NCBI GenBank assembly: GCA_963580285.1
Contig: OY757011.1
Span: forward strand, 201,207,644 to 201,271,643
DNA: 64,000 nt
Direction of reading: 5' to 3'
DNA from: Lucinisca nassula
Lineage: Eukaryota > Mollusca > Bivalvia > Lucinida > Lucinidae
The notes under the pieces: model-generated
What the model was told of the DNA's origin: nothing
The model's input: only the letters and a program-made list of their open reading frames with translations
Database searches by the model: none
Translations under genes and position numbers: made by a program
In this document: positions 11,095 through 19,964 of the stretch, one piece after another
How the letters are laid out: each line of letters starts with the position of its first letter
Numbering within the stretch: position 1 is the stretch's first letter

Positions 11095-14000
11095 ATGGTA
11101 AAAAGAATGAGTAACAAAGATGTACAATATATATTAAATCTTCATCGTGATGGAGTTATTAACGATGAACAATTGCGTAAAATGGTTGATGCTCTTAAAG
11201 AGCCTCCACAACAAACTTCTACGTTGGAAAATCTGCGTAAAAGACGTAGAAATAAAAAGATAAGAAAACGACAGCAACAAAATGCTGTTAAAACAAGTGA
11301 AAAAATTAATGATGAAGATATAGATGATGATACTAAAAATGCTCTGAAACTGGTTGATAAACCATTATGCAATTACTTCAAAGCGTATGAAATAGATGCT
11401 CATAAATATAAAGACCCAAGTATCTTGTTTAATGATAAACAATCTATCATCTTAGACCAAATCAGGAAAGACATAAAAGAATACAATGGTATTAAATTTT
11501 CAATAGGATTATCTCTAAAATTCTTTAAAGATGAACTTGATGGTGAAAGAAAAGAAGTTATCGGTGCATCACACGGAGAACAATGTGCAGTTCTTAATGA
11601 AAATAATTTAGATGAAAACTATAACAAACAAACAGCTTATATACAAACATGGATTGAAAAATTCACAAATACCGCAACAGGTTTAGAAATTGACCACTGT
11701 ATCAAACTCTATCTCAACATAGCAAAATATGAACCACTGAAAGGTTCTTCATATATTCCTCTTCCAAAAGTAATAGCAAACAAACAAGCAATAATTAATA
11801 TGAAGAACAATGATAATAAATGTTTAGAATGGGCATTGAAATCTGCTCTATATCCAGCAAAAAACCACTTGAATAATGTATATAGCTACACTAAATGCCC
11901 TAATCTGAATATGGAAGGAATTGACTTTCCCACACCAATCTCACAAATACCAAAAGTTGAGAAACAAAACAATATAGCAATCAATGTTTATGGATATACA
12001 ATCACAAAAAAGACAGAGAAACTTACTGTATTTCCATATCATATTTCAAATCAATCAAATGATAAAGAAAGAATTAACCTGCTTTTGATAACAGAAGTTG
12101 AAGAGGAAATTGATGAAAATTATAATCCAGATGAAAAACCACAAAAGGAAACAAAATATCACTACTGTTGGATTAAAAGTCTAAATAGATTACTTCGTAA
12201 TCAGAATAACAAACACGGAGCTACTTACTTTTGTGAAAGATGTCTTCACGGTTTTTCAAGAGAAGACCTACTAATCAAACACAAAGAAGACTGCGAAGGC
12301 ATCAACAAATCTCCAATGCGAATAGAAATGCCATCAAAAGGTCTTATCAAGTTTAAAAATCATCAAAATCAAATGCCTGTTCCATATGTCATTTATGCCG
12401 ACTTTGAAAGCATAATCAAACCTAAAACAGAACAAAAAGGAGATAAATCAGAAATAACAAGCGAACACGAAGCGTGTGGATTTGGTTATCAAGTTGTTAG
12501 ATATGATGGTCAAGTTGAAAAACCTGTTATCTACAGAGGTAAAGATGTTGTTGAAGTATTTTTGAATCACTTAAAATGTGAGGTTAGCAATATCAATAAC
12601 ATCTTTGCTCACCCCAAACCATTAACAGAGCAAAACACTGAAGACTATGAAAATGCCACCAAATGTTGGATATGCGAACAAGAAATAGGAAATAACAAAA
12701 ACAACCCAAAAGTAAAAGACCACTGTCATTTCACAGGAGAATATAGAGGACCAGCACATAAATCTTGTAATCTCAAACTTGCAATCAAACCAAATAAAAC
12801 CAAAATTCCAGTTATCTTCCACAACTTAAAAGGTTATGATAGTCATCTAATAATGCAGAAAATACACAAAGCAAGTGGAAACATTACTTGTATTGCAAAT
12901 AATGCAGAGAAATTCATCTCATTCAGCATTGGACAACTGACATTCTTAGACAGTTTTCAATTTATGGCTTCCTCTCTTGAAAAGTTGGTAGATGGAGCAA
13001 TTGGTGTAAAGACAGAATGTGAAAAATGTAAAGGTACAGAAGAAATAAACATCAATGAAAATTGGTTATTAACAGCGAAATGTAAAAAATGTCACAATAC
13101 AAGATATAAAAAACTCAACAAATCAGACTTACCATTAACTGTAAAACATACAACTAACTCACATCTTCTTGCTCGTAAAGGTATCTATCCATATGAATAC
13201 ATTGATAGTTTTGATAGATTTGATGAAACACAACTACCACCCATAGACAAATTCTACAGCAGTCTTACAGATGAAAGTATCAAACAAAAAGACTATGAAC
13301 ACGCTCAAAAAGTATGGAAACAATTTAACTGTAAAACACTTGGTGATTATCATGATTTATATCTCAAAACAGATGTTCTCTTACTTGCAGATGTTTTTCA
13401 AAAGTTTAGAGAAACCTGTATGAATAACTATAAACTTGACCCTCTACATTACTACACTGCACCTGGTCTATCTTGGGATGCTCTTCTAAAATACACAAAA
13501 ATAGAATTACAACTTCTATCAGATTTGGATATGCATCTTTTCATTGAAAAAGGAATGAGAGGTGGAATAAGTATGGTTTCTAAAAGACACGCAAAAGCAA
13601 ACAATAAATATGTCGCAGATTATAATCCAGATGAAGAAGACAATTACATAATGTATTTAGATGCAAATAATTTATATGGTCATTCAATGAGCCAACCACT
13701 TCCATATGGTGGTTTCAAATGGATAACTAATAAAGATTTAATAGATGGAGAACTTCAACCACTAAAAAAAGGTAGAGGAAGAATATATGAAGTAGATTTA
13801 GAATACCCCAAACATTTACATAAACTACATAATGACTATCCACTTGCACCTGAAAAATTAGCAATTAAAAAAGAATGGTTATCCGACTATCAAAATGAAC
13901 TAATTGAAAATAGTATGTTAAAAACAGAAAAACTTGTCCCCAATCTAATGGATAAGAAGAAATATGTAGTACATTACAAAAACTTAAGACTATACAAACA

Positions 14001-14916
14001 ACTTGGTATGAAAATAACAAAAATACACAGAATATTAGAATTTGATGAGAAACCTTGGATGGAACCTTACATACGTCTGAATACAGAATTACGTAAAAAA
14101 GCAAAGACTACATTTGAAAAAGATTTCTTTAAACTTATGAACAACTCAGTATTTGGCAAAACAATGGAAAACATACGTAAAAGAGTTGATATTAAATTAG
14201 TCAAAACAGATGGCAGTGAAAATGAAAAAATCCGCAAGATAATAGCCAAACCAAACTTCAATCGTAGAATAAAGTTCTCTAATGAGTTATCTGCCATTCA
14301 AGTGAATAAAACAAGATTAACTCTCAATAAACCAATATATGTTGGCTTCTGTGTTTTAGATTTATCAAAACATCTTATGTATGATTGGTATTATAATACA
14401 TTGAAAAAGAAGTATGGTAATAACTGCACCTTGTTATACACCGACACCGACAGTTTATTAGTAGATATCAAAACCAAAGATGCTTACAAAGATATGTCTG
14501 AAATGAAAGATGAATACGATTTCTCTGATTATCCAAAAGAACATCCACTATACGATGAAACAAACAAGAAGGTCATAGGTAAGATGAAGGATGAATGTGC
14601 TGGTGTTCCAATATCAGAATATATTGGTCTTCGTCCTAAACTATATTCAGTATTAAGAGCAGATGAACAAGTCATCAAAAAAGCGAAAGGAACAAAAAAA
14701 TATGTAATCAAAAAACAAATCAATTTTGAAAACTACAGAGATGCATTATTCAACAAAAAGAAATACACACACTCAATGAACATGCTACGCTCAATGCATC
14801 ACAACATATATGGATTAAAAGTAAATAAGACTACACTTTCTCCTTTAGACACAAAAAGATACATAACTGACGATGGAATCACGACATACGCGTATGGGTA
14901 TCAGCCGGAACAATAA
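11095..14916 (+). CDS. POLB: Protein-primed family B DNA polymerase (Polinton pPolB)
   Basis: This 1273-aa protein would replicate the element from its termini by protein priming. Visible parts, in order: a C2HC zinc-finger-like segment (CERC...H...C) near residue 380; exonuclease motif I (YADFES, D436/E438); an endonuclease VII-like zinc motif (CWIC at 524, then DHCHFTGEYRG from 542 and CN); a four-cysteine cluster (CEKC...CKKC) near 640-670; polymerase motif A with DANNLYG from D856; motif B NNSVFGKT near 1016; and motif C YTDTDS with the catalytic aspartates at 1117-1119. An in-frame ATG at 10990 exists, but its extension overlaps the divergent zinc-type gene and codes for atypical sequence. 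The ATG at 11095 follows an A-rich leader, so I prefer it. The length is typical for Polintons. Its 3' end overlaps the integrase 3' end by 38 bp. Confidence 0.96.
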   Translation: MVKRMSNKDVQYILNLHRDGVINDEQLRKMVDALKEPPQQTSTLENLRKRRRNKKIRKRQQQNAVKTSEKINDEDIDDDTKNALKLVDKPLCNYFKAYEIDAHKYKDPSILFNDKQSIILDQIRKDIKEYNGIKFSIGLSLKFFKDELDGERKEVIGASHGEQCAVLNENNLDENYNKQTAYIQTWIEKFTNTATGLEIDHCIKLYLNIAKYEPLKGSSYIPLPKVIANKQAIINMKNNDNKCLEWALKSALYPAKNHLNNVYSYTKCPNLNMEGIDFPTPISQIPKVEKQNNIAINVYGYTITKKTEKLTVFPYHISNQSNDKERINLLLITEVEEEIDENYNPDEKPQKETKYHYCWIKSLNRLLRNQNNKHGATYFCERCLHGFSREDLLIKHKEDCEGINKSPMRIEMPSKGLIKFKNHQNQMPVPYVIYADFESIIKPKTEQKGDKSEITSEHEACGFGYQVVRYDGQVEKPVIYRGKDVVEVFLNHLKCEVSNINNIFAHPKPLTEQNTEDYENATKCWICEQEIGNNKNNPKVKDHCHFTGEYRGPAHKSCNLKLAIKPNKTKIPVIFHNLKGYDSHLIMQKIHKASGNITCIANNAEKFISFSIGQLTFLDSFQFMASSLEKLVDGAIGVKTECEKCKGTEEININENWLLTAKCKKCHNTRYKKLNKSDLPLTVKHTTNSHLLARKGIYPYEYIDSFDRFDETQLPPIDKFYSSLTDESIKQKDYEHAQKVWKQFNCKTLGDYHDLYLKTDVLLLADVFQKFRETCMNNYKLDPLHYYTAPGLSWDALLKYTKIELQLLSDLDMHLFIEKGMRGGISMVSKRHAKANNKYVADYNPDEEDNYIMYLDANNLYGHSMSQPLPYGGFKWITNKDLIDGELQPLKKGRGRIYEVDLEYPKHLHKLHNDYPLAPEKLAIKKEWLSDYQNELIENSMLKTEKLVPNLMDKKKYVVHYKNLRLYKQLGMKITKIHRILEFDEKPWMEPYIRLNTELRKKAKTTFEKDFFKLMNNSVFGKTMENIRKRVDIKLVKTDGSENEKIRKIIAKPNFNRRIKFSNELSAIQVNKTRLTLNKPIYVGFCVLDLSKHLMYDWYYNTLKKKYGNNCTLLYTDTDSLLVDIKTKDAYKDMSEMKDEYDFSDYPKEHPLYDETNKKVIGKMKDECAGVPISEYIGLRPKLYSVLRADEQVIKKAKGTKKYVIKKQINFENYRDALFNKKKYTHSMNMLRSMHHNIYGLKVNKTTLSPLDTKRYITDDGITTYAYGYQPEQ

Positions 14917-15778
14917 GTAATTCCTCTTTGACAAACCCTCTCTTAGGTGCAGGAGATTTCAAATAATAAACTCTTATTCCCTGCGTTATAATATGATAGT
15001 CAATCTTATGAATATCAACAGACCATACTGGGTCAGTAGCCCTTCTCTTTCCACCACCTTCTAATTCTCCAGGTTGATACAAATATCTAACATTTACATA
15101 AGGACAAATTTCAGCATCAACTTTTCTTGTTATAATTGGAGGAGGTTTTTTCGTCTCCTTATTTAATGCTTTAATAACATCAGATAATCTCTTAACCCAT
15201 TCTCTGTTTCTTTTTTTAGTATCAATCTCTTTAGCATACTGATAACCAAACAATCTTTCTGCTAAGGTTCTATTAAATCTTTCTACTATTCCTTGGTCTC
15301 TGTGTATTTCTTTTCTACCTCTTCTTATTTTGGTATTATGCTTTTCCATCAAAGTTGAAACGGAACTCATAAATTCTCTACCAGGATCAACTTGCAATAG
15401 TTTAGGATACTTCAAATGTCTTTTATAAATCTTCTCAAAAGCATTTGCAACTTCTTTACTATCTTTCGACGTCAAAGGTTCGGCTTCTTTATATCTTGTT
15501 CCAACATCAACCACTGTCAATGCATACTTGTATGTCTTCCTACCAATAGTATCGTGAGGTAAAAACAACAAATCAGCCTGATGAACTTCATTCTCTGCAG
15601 ACACATCAAATTTTGGTCTTATTATTCTCTTAGGTGCAGGTAAATATATTTGCCATACTGCTTGTTTCTTTAAGAACTCTAATGCTTGTTTCTGACTAAC
15701 CTTTGCTTCTTTTGCTAACTTACCAACAGCTGAGTGTCCTTTCCAGAAACCTATTGGACTATAGTATATCTTCTCCAT
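14879..15778 (-). CDS. INT: Retroviral-type DDE integrase (Polinton INT)
   Basis: This 299-aa enzyme would join element ends to target DNA. The rve catalytic core shows HQADLLFLP with D69, LLQVDPGREF with D131 and DQGIVERFNRTLAERL with E166, the D,D-about-35-E spacing of retroviral/Ty3-type integrases and Polintons. The N-terminus (1-60) is basic and helical, without an obvious HHCC zinc site. The C-terminus (about 240-295) ends in a beta-rich segment (RVYYLKSPAPKRGFVKEELL) where Polinton integrases commonly carry a chromo/SH3-like domain. It converges on the polymerase gene with a 38-bp overlap. Its start (ATG at 15778) is 38 bp from the divergent gene at 15817, and the start context AAATAAAAATAAATG fits the element's pattern. 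No breaks are seen. Confidence 0.95.
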   Translation of the reverse strand: MEKIYYSPIGFWKGHSAVGKLAKEAKVSQKQALEFLKKQAVWQIYLPAPKRIIRPKFDVSAENEVHQADLLFLPHDTIGRKTYKYALTVVDVGTRYKEAEPLTSKDSKEVANAFEKIYKRHLKYPKLLQVDPGREFMSSVSTLMEKHNTKIRRGRKEIHRDQGIVERFNRTLAERLFGYQYAKEIDTKKRNREWVKRLSDVIKALNKETKKPPPIITRKVDAEICPYVNVRYLYQPGELEGGGKRRATDPVWSVDIHKIDYHIITQGIRVYYLKSPAPKRGFVKEELLIVPADTHTRMS

Positions 15779-15816
15779 TTATTTTTATTTAAGAAAAAAT
15801 ATTTATATATAAAAAG
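15779..15816. promoter_or_regulatory. Divergent A/T-rich promoter between integrase and 125-aa gene
   Basis: The 38-bp spacer contains TATTTATATATAAAAAG reading right and AAATAAAAATAA reading left. Its bidirectional promoter use is inferred. Confidence 0.5.
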
Positions 15817-16194
15817 ATGTCAAAGAACGCACAAACGCAAAATATAGCACAATTGCTTGATGATGACTATACACCTACAAAAGAAGAGTTTGAAGAGCTG
15901 TTAAAGGAACAAAGTCAATTTGACACAAAGAAATGGACTGATTTAGAAATCAACAACATTTATACAATCACTGACTACAGAGAAATTAACACAGAAAATG
16001 GTGTGAGTGTAATTTTAACTCTCAAAGACAATGGTGAAGTATGGAGTCCTGCACATCTCACAAAGAAGATAGAAGGTAAAGAACCACCATTTTATGTAAG
16101 ACCACTTGGTTTGAAACCATGTAAGAATAATAAAAAAAATAAATATCATGCTTATGATTTAGTTTTTCCAAAGAAAGATTATGTCAAAAAATAA
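15817..16194 (+). CDS. Polinton hypothetical protein (125 aa)
   Basis: I cannot assign a named family. The protein has an acidic helical N-terminus (1-40) and then a beta-rich body: KWTDLEINNIYTITDYREI, VSVILTLKDNGEVWSP, PFYVRPLGLKP. It ends with a lysine-rich tail (KNNKKNK, KKDYVKK). Alternating beta-strand character with a basic end could fit a small OB-fold single-stranded-DNA-binding protein, which a protein-primed replicon would need; this is inference only. The gene starts 38 bp from the integrase start, divergently, and its stop is 14 bp from the stop of the next, convergent gene across a T-run. Confidence 0.72.
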   Translation: MSKNAQTQNIAQLLDDDYTPTKEEFEELLKEQSQFDTKKWTDLEINNIYTITDYREINTENGVSVILTLKDNGEVWSPAHLTKKIEGKEPPFYVRPLGLKPCKNNKKNKYHAYDLVFPKKDYVKK

Positions 16195-16208
16195 TTTTTT
16201 TTTTTTAC

Positions 16209-16643
16209 CTACATCAACTTCCAAGCAACAAATCCTGTCAATGCCATACCACCAACAACAAATGCAATCTCTCTATTTTTCTGGTCTTCTGATGGAGTGT
16301 AAAAATCACTTAATGTAGGTTTTGGTGGTAATGGTGTGGATAAATTATCTGGCAATTGTTTTCCTGTAATATAGTAATACTGTCTCATAGCAGTATCAGC
16401 ATCACTGAACTCATTCAAAGCATGATGTTCCTTCTTCAGTTGTTCGTTAATAAAATCCAATCTTTCTGTTCTCTTCTCATTCCACGCAGTTGTTGCTGAT
16501 TCTAATTGTTCCATCGCTTTATCATGTCGTTTTCTCTCTTCATCACTATTACTACCCATATGTGAAAATAAATAATTACTACCTGAAAAGGCTAAGGCGT
16601 TTGTAATTGCTCCTCCAACCATTAATGCTACTGCACTTGCCAT
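16209..16643 (-). CDS. Conserved Polinton virion-type membrane protein (144 aa)
   Basis: The N-terminus (about 2-26) is hydrophobic (MASAVALMVGGAITNALAF) and the C-terminus (124-144) is a second hydrophobic helix (IAFVVGGMALTGFVAWKL). Between them lies a charged helical stretch (HDKAMEQLESATTAWNEKR, LDFINEQLKKEHHALNEF) and a proline-rich linker. From memory of the family, close relatives occur in invertebrate Polintons next to the capsid genes. Their role is unknown; a membrane-associated minor virion component is plausible. It is the most downstream member of a minus-strand run (18635 to 16209) whose members are separated by 8-bp overlaps to 114-bp gaps. Start context: TATATAAAAATG. Confidence 0.8.
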   Translation of the reverse strand: MASAVALMVGGAITNALAFSGSNYLFSHMGSNSDEERKRHDKAMEQLESATTAWNEKRTERLDFINEQLKKEHHALNEFSDADTAMRQYYYITGKQLPDNLSTPLPPKPTLSDFYTPSEDQKNREIAFVVGGMALTGFVAWKLM

Positions 16644-16673
16644 TTTTATATAATGGAAAAAAAAATATTAAAA

Positions 16674-16910
16674 TTACTTCATAATATCTGCAGGAATAAT
16701 ACCTTGCTTAACAAGCATATCCTTTGTTGCCATTGCAAGTAATATATCAATGGACAACATACCAATATCTGTCATATTAAAATCTACTTTTGGTGCTGGT
16801 CTTTTCAATAGTTTTCTACCTAATTCTGAATATCCAACAGTTAATACAGTTTCCACTCCAGCATGATATAACATGTTTGCAATTTGTTTTCCGTCTATTG
16901 AGGTTGTCAT
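16674..16910 (-). CDS. Small conserved Polinton protein (78 aa)
   Basis: Function not recognised. The protein has a hydrophobic, glycine-containing helix pair: IANMLYHAGVETVLTVGYSELGRKLL near 10-35, then MTDIGMLSIDILLAMATKDML near 46-66. A basic KRPAPK stretch lies between. It sits 30 bp downstream of a run of A/T and is flanked by other small virion-type genes on the same strand. The ATG at 16910 follows a run of nine A residues. Position and conservation suggest a virion or membrane accessory protein; that is inference. Confidence 0.68.
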   Translation of the reverse strand: MTTSIDGKQIANMLYHAGVETVLTVGYSELGRKLLKRPAPKVDFNMTDIGMLSIDILLAMATKDMLVKQGIIPADIMK

Positions 16911-16942
16911 TTTTTTTTTAATGAGAATATTATTTTTTTAAA

Positions 16943-17290
16943 TTAATTAAATTCAAATGGGTCAATTTCTTTTTGTTGTATAATAGGTGCAGGTTGTTGC
17001 ATCATAGGTTGTTGTGGTACAACTTGTTTAGACTTGTACATATACAATCCTATTCCAACAACTCCAACTGTTATGCATAATGGTATATAATTTTTGTATA
17101 TATTTATATTCTGTGAATTTGGAGAGCCGACTTCATCATCTTTTGTTATAGATTTTAATTCCATGTTTTCTTTCTTTATAGTATCAGTCTCCTTTCTTCT
17201 TAATTCTGCATTTCTTTTTCTTGCTTCTGCACCTTTCTTACCAGCAACTACTCGTCTTGGGTCTTTTGTTTTAACTTCACTATCACTCAT
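16943..17290 (-). CDS. Basic single-pass membrane protein (115 aa)
   Basis: The N-terminal 40 residues are strongly basic (KDPRRVVAGKKGAEARKRN, then RRKE), resembling a nucleic-acid-binding or nuclear-localisation segment. Residues about 69-86 form one membrane helix (IPLCITVGVVGIGLYMY), and the tail is glutamine/proline-rich. The ATG overlaps the end of the upstream gene by 8 bp (ATGAGTGA), which indicates coupled or overlapping coding and supports both frames. It could link genome to membrane or act as a minor core protein as in other dsDNA viruses. Both are guesses from composition. Confidence 0.72.
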   Translation of the reverse strand: MSDSEVKTKDPRRVVAGKKGAEARKRNAELRRKETDTIKKENMELKSITKDDEVGSPNSQNINIYKNYIPLCITVGVVGIGLYMYKSKQVVPQQPMMQQPAPIIQQKEIDPFEFN

Positions 17291-17762
17291 TATCTTTTTC
17301 TAAGGGGATATTTTCTTTTTTATTAAAATCAATATGTCTTGCTGTTGTTAGCATTGCAGTTAATGGAGCAAGGTACATTCCATATCTATAATACAATTCA
17401 CAACACGAACTTGTCAAAGCGTGATTGATAAAAGGGTCTTCCTCTAAGTCTTGTATCAGTTTAGGTGGATTAACAACATTGAAATACTTTGATACACCCA
17501 TCACGTATAAGCTAATGAAAGAATTACCCAATGTCTTAGTCATACTTGCTCCCAATCTTGCTTCATATCTGCAGTAAAGTTTGTTTATTTGTTCTGCTGT
17601 CATTGTATCAATGTCTGATAGTTGTAAGTCTTTACCAAGATACTGCTTACTACCACCACCAGCAACAATGGCTGATAATCGCTCACGTTTTGTTTCTTGT
17701 TCATTATTTTCTACATAAGTGCTTTCACATTCAATGTCTTGTAATAATTCTTCAGCATTCAT
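17283..17762 (-). CDS. Conserved Polinton virion-type protein (159 aa; longer start possible)
   Basis: I recognise the pattern from invertebrate Polintons (INKLYCRYEARLGASMTKTLG, then DPFINHALTSSCCELYYRYG, then APLTAMLTTARHI) but know no established function. The start choice matters. A longer frame begins at 17891 and adds 43 residues containing a hydrophobic segment (ILSIIITNTAILLIVGYAMFYFL). The ATG at 17762 has the AAATAAAAATG-type context shared by the ATPase, 467-aa and penton genes, so I prefer it; the long form would be membrane-anchored. The product is helical and cysteine-containing. It overlaps the next gene by 8 bp. Confidence 0.75.
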   Translation of the reverse strand: MNAEELLQDIECESTYVENNEQETKRERLSAIVAGGGSKQYLGKDLQLSDIDTMTAEQINKLYCRYEARLGASMTKTLGNSFISLYVMGVSKYFNVVNPPKLIQDLEEDPFINHALTSSCCELYYRYGMYLAPLTAMLTTARHIDFNKKENIPLEKDNE

Positions 17763-17891
17763 TTTTATTTTATGTAATTTATTTTTTATTTTTAAAAAAT
17801 AAAACATCGCATATCCGACTATTAATAAGATTGCAGTGTTTGTTATGATTATTGATAAGATTGCAGTGATTGATAATATTTCTAACAGCAT

Positions 17892-18005
17892 TGTTTTTTA
17901 GTATTGCTATTTTACTTAAAACATTACTTAAGATTTGCTATAGCATTACTTAAGATTTGCTATAGCATTGCATAAACATTACTTAATCATTGCTAAAAAA
18001 AATAA
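17892..18005. repeat. Short tandem repeat in the ATPase / 17.3-17.9 kb gene interval
   Basis: A 22-bp unit (CATTACTTAAGATTTGCTATAG) occurs at 17922-17943 and again at 17944-17965, with partial copies before and after (ACTTAAAACATTACTT, CATTACTTAATCATTGCTA). The centre TTAA/TATA words are symmetric. It lies between two genes, so a regulatory role is possible but not shown. Confidence 0.7.
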
Positions 18006-18635
18006 TCAATCAACCAACCAATAACCAGTAGGCTGGTCAGTCTTCAAAATTAACTTACGATGCTTCTTTTTTTTCAGTTCTTCTTTTATTCTCTGTCGTT
18101 CTTCCAAAGTTGGAATGACATCATTCTCTCTTAAACAATTTTCAAAACTATCTCTATCTTTTGTGTAGAACATGCATAGCCATTTTGTTTGTTCTCTTAA
18201 ATCTTTTAACACAGAATTATATCTCTGCGAAATAACCCACACTGATTGTTCTGCATGCCTACCAGAAAATGCTAATTCTGATAACATATCTTTTTTCTTT
18301 GTTAGTTCTTTCGTTGCACTGCAATCATCAATAATGTAGAGAGTAGAATGACCAGCATATTTATTAAAGAACATTCTTAATAGTTCTTGTAGTTTTTCTT
18401 CTCCATTAACAATAGGATTAACAATTGTTATATTTTTTGTTTTAGGCTTTCTAACATCACCAATCCACTCACGATTTTTATAAGCCTTGTTCCATTGAAT
18501 GGTTGGGCAAAGTATAACAATATGTTTAAATACTTGACGATATTCCTCTTCCAAAAGGTCAAGGACAAACTCTGTTTTCCCGCATCCAGTTTGACCACAT
18601 ATAATAGCACAATGAGGATATTTTGGTAGTTCCAT
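18006..18635 (-). CDS. ATP: FtsK/HerA (A32)-like genome-packaging ATPase
   Basis: This 209-aa P-loop ATPase would pump DNA into the capsid. Walker A is GQTGCGKT at residues 14-21, Walker B is TLYIIDD with the acidic pair at 103-104, and a downstream SGRHAEQSVWVISQRY segment (124-139) supplies the sensor/arginine region typical of A32-like packaging ATPases in Polintons, virophages and large DNA viruses. The length fits the compact Polinton form. It sits directly downstream of the major capsid gene on the same strand, with a 20-bp gap, consistent with a late morphogenesis module. Start context ACAAATAAAAATG. Confidence 0.94.
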   Translation of the reverse strand: MELPKYPHCAIICGQTGCGKTEFVLDLLEEEYRQVFKHIVILCPTIQWNKAYKNREWIGDVRKPKTKNITIVNPIVNGEEKLQELLRMFFNKYAGHSTLYIIDDCSATKELTKKKDMLSELAFSGRHAEQSVWVISQRYNSVLKDLREQTKWLCMFYTKDRDSFENCLRENDVIPTLEERQRIKEELKKKKHRKLILKTDQPTGYWLVD

Positions 18636-18655
18636 TTTTATTTGTAAAAAAAATA

Positions 18656-19921
18656 TTAATAACTGACTTCTTTAAATCTACCATCTTCAAAGTTGATTTG
18701 TGCATCTTGTATAACAAACAAATAAAGATTGATTGGTTCATCTGCTCCTGCTTCTTTCGTTATTTGTATTGTGATACCTTCTGATGCATTTTCAATTCTT
18801 CTTCCAGAACCATGAAGTGTATTATCATCAGTTGAACGTAAATCCAACCATAAAGCATACCTGTTCGTTAGATATTTTTCTATTGTTGTATCAGTAAAAT
18901 ATAAATCTTTAACGACCATACTTGTTTCTTTGTTTCTTTTTGAATTCAAAGCAAAGAATTTATTTATTTCGTCCCAGTGTTGGTGGGACTTCATTCCTTG
19001 ACTATACAATTGATTCGGAATCCCTTCTATTGTCATTTCCACTTTTGTAATTTCTGGATTATAATATTCTTCTGTGCTGGCCCTTTCAGGATCTTCGAAT
19101 AGCATAAGAATTCCTTTCATACTTCTTGCAGGAACATTTAGATTGATATTCCATAGTGTATCAGATTTGTTTTTAGTTATTTTTCTGTGTCTTAGTATTC
19201 TGTCATACAAAATAACCATTTTACCATCAACTTGCTGTCTTATTTGTCTTGCTAATTCAGTATCAGAAACAATATCAAATTCCAAACAAATATTTTTGAT
19301 TGTATAAGATGAAGTTGCATCGCCTGATTTAATTACTTTATTATAATCATTGAATGTAAGTTCATATTCAAGTCTATCTCCTAATCCAGCTTGATAAAAA
19401 GGCATATGGGTTTCCAATAATTCAAAATCAAGTGGAATGCAAAACCTGTTTCCATATGCTTTTGCGATGGCTTGATCTTCTTTATCTGCTGTTGCGTTTC
19501 CTGCACCCACTCTATGTCTCAACATGTTCTCTTTGCCAACGCCTTGATATACCATATTTACACGTTCTGTAATAGTCTTCCATAAATCAATATAACAATG
19601 ATAGATGTCACTATCGTCAATGGACATAACTTCATTTCCACTTATTCTAATTGTTGTTTTCTTAATTATTGCTCTTCCTATGTTTTGAAATATAGTTGCA
19701 TTTGCATCTTTAGAGGTTAGTTCAATTTCAAATGCTAATCTGACTGTTCCGGGAACAATAACATCATTACCACTTAGATTAGGAAATCTCACTAACAATT
19801 GTTGATTTTGGTCAATAGTTGAAGGGTTATTTGTTATTACTACACTTTGGCGAATGCCTTTTACACCACGTGGTTCTCTTATTTTTCTGTAAGGGTTTAG
19901 TTTATCTCCGTAAGCTGACAT
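18656..19921 (-). CDS. MCP: Major capsid protein (double jelly-roll)
   Basis: This 421-aa protein matches the Polinton major capsid pattern: an N-terminal KIREPRGVKGIRQSVV-like arm, TTIRISGNEVM followed by DSDIYHCYIDLWKT, an AIAKAYGNRFCIPLDF block, then LLETHMPFYQAGLGDRLEYELTF, and a second beta-rich half ending in LFVIQDAQINFEDGRFKEVSY. Polinton capsid proteins of this type are predicted to have two vertical jelly rolls and to form pseudo-hexameric capsomers. The assignment is by remembered family motifs, not a search. It is first in the minus-strand run and divergent from the coiled-coil gene at 19965. The frame is intact. Confidence 0.9.
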   Translation of the reverse strand: MSAYGDKLNPYRKIREPRGVKGIRQSVVITNNPSTIDQNQQLLVRFPNLSGNDVIVPGTVRLAFEIELTSKDANATIFQNIGRAIIKKTTIRISGNEVMSIDDSDIYHCYIDLWKTITERVNMVYQGVGKENMLRHRVGAGNATADKEDQAIAKAYGNRFCIPLDFELLETHMPFYQAGLGDRLEYELTFNDYNKVIKSGDATSSYTIKNICLEFDIVSDTELARQIRQQVDGKMVILYDRILRHRKITKNKSDTLWNINLNVPARSMKGILMLFEDPERASTEEYYNPEITKVEMTIEGIPNQLYSQGMKSHQHWDEINKFFALNSKRNKETSMVVKDLYFTDTTIEKYLTNRYALWLDLRSTDDNTLHGSGRRIENASEGITIQITKEAGADEPINLYLFVIQDAQINFEDGRFKEVSY

Positions 19922-19964
19922 TTTTTTAAAAGATAAAAAAATATTTTTAAATAATAAATAAATA
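19922..19964. promoter_or_regulatory. Divergent promoter between MCP and coiled-coil gene
   Basis: A 43-bp spacer composed almost only of A and T (TTTTTTTAAAAGATAAAAAAATATTTTTAAATAATAAATAA). It separates two divergently transcribed structural genes. Promoter role inferred. Confidence 0.5.
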
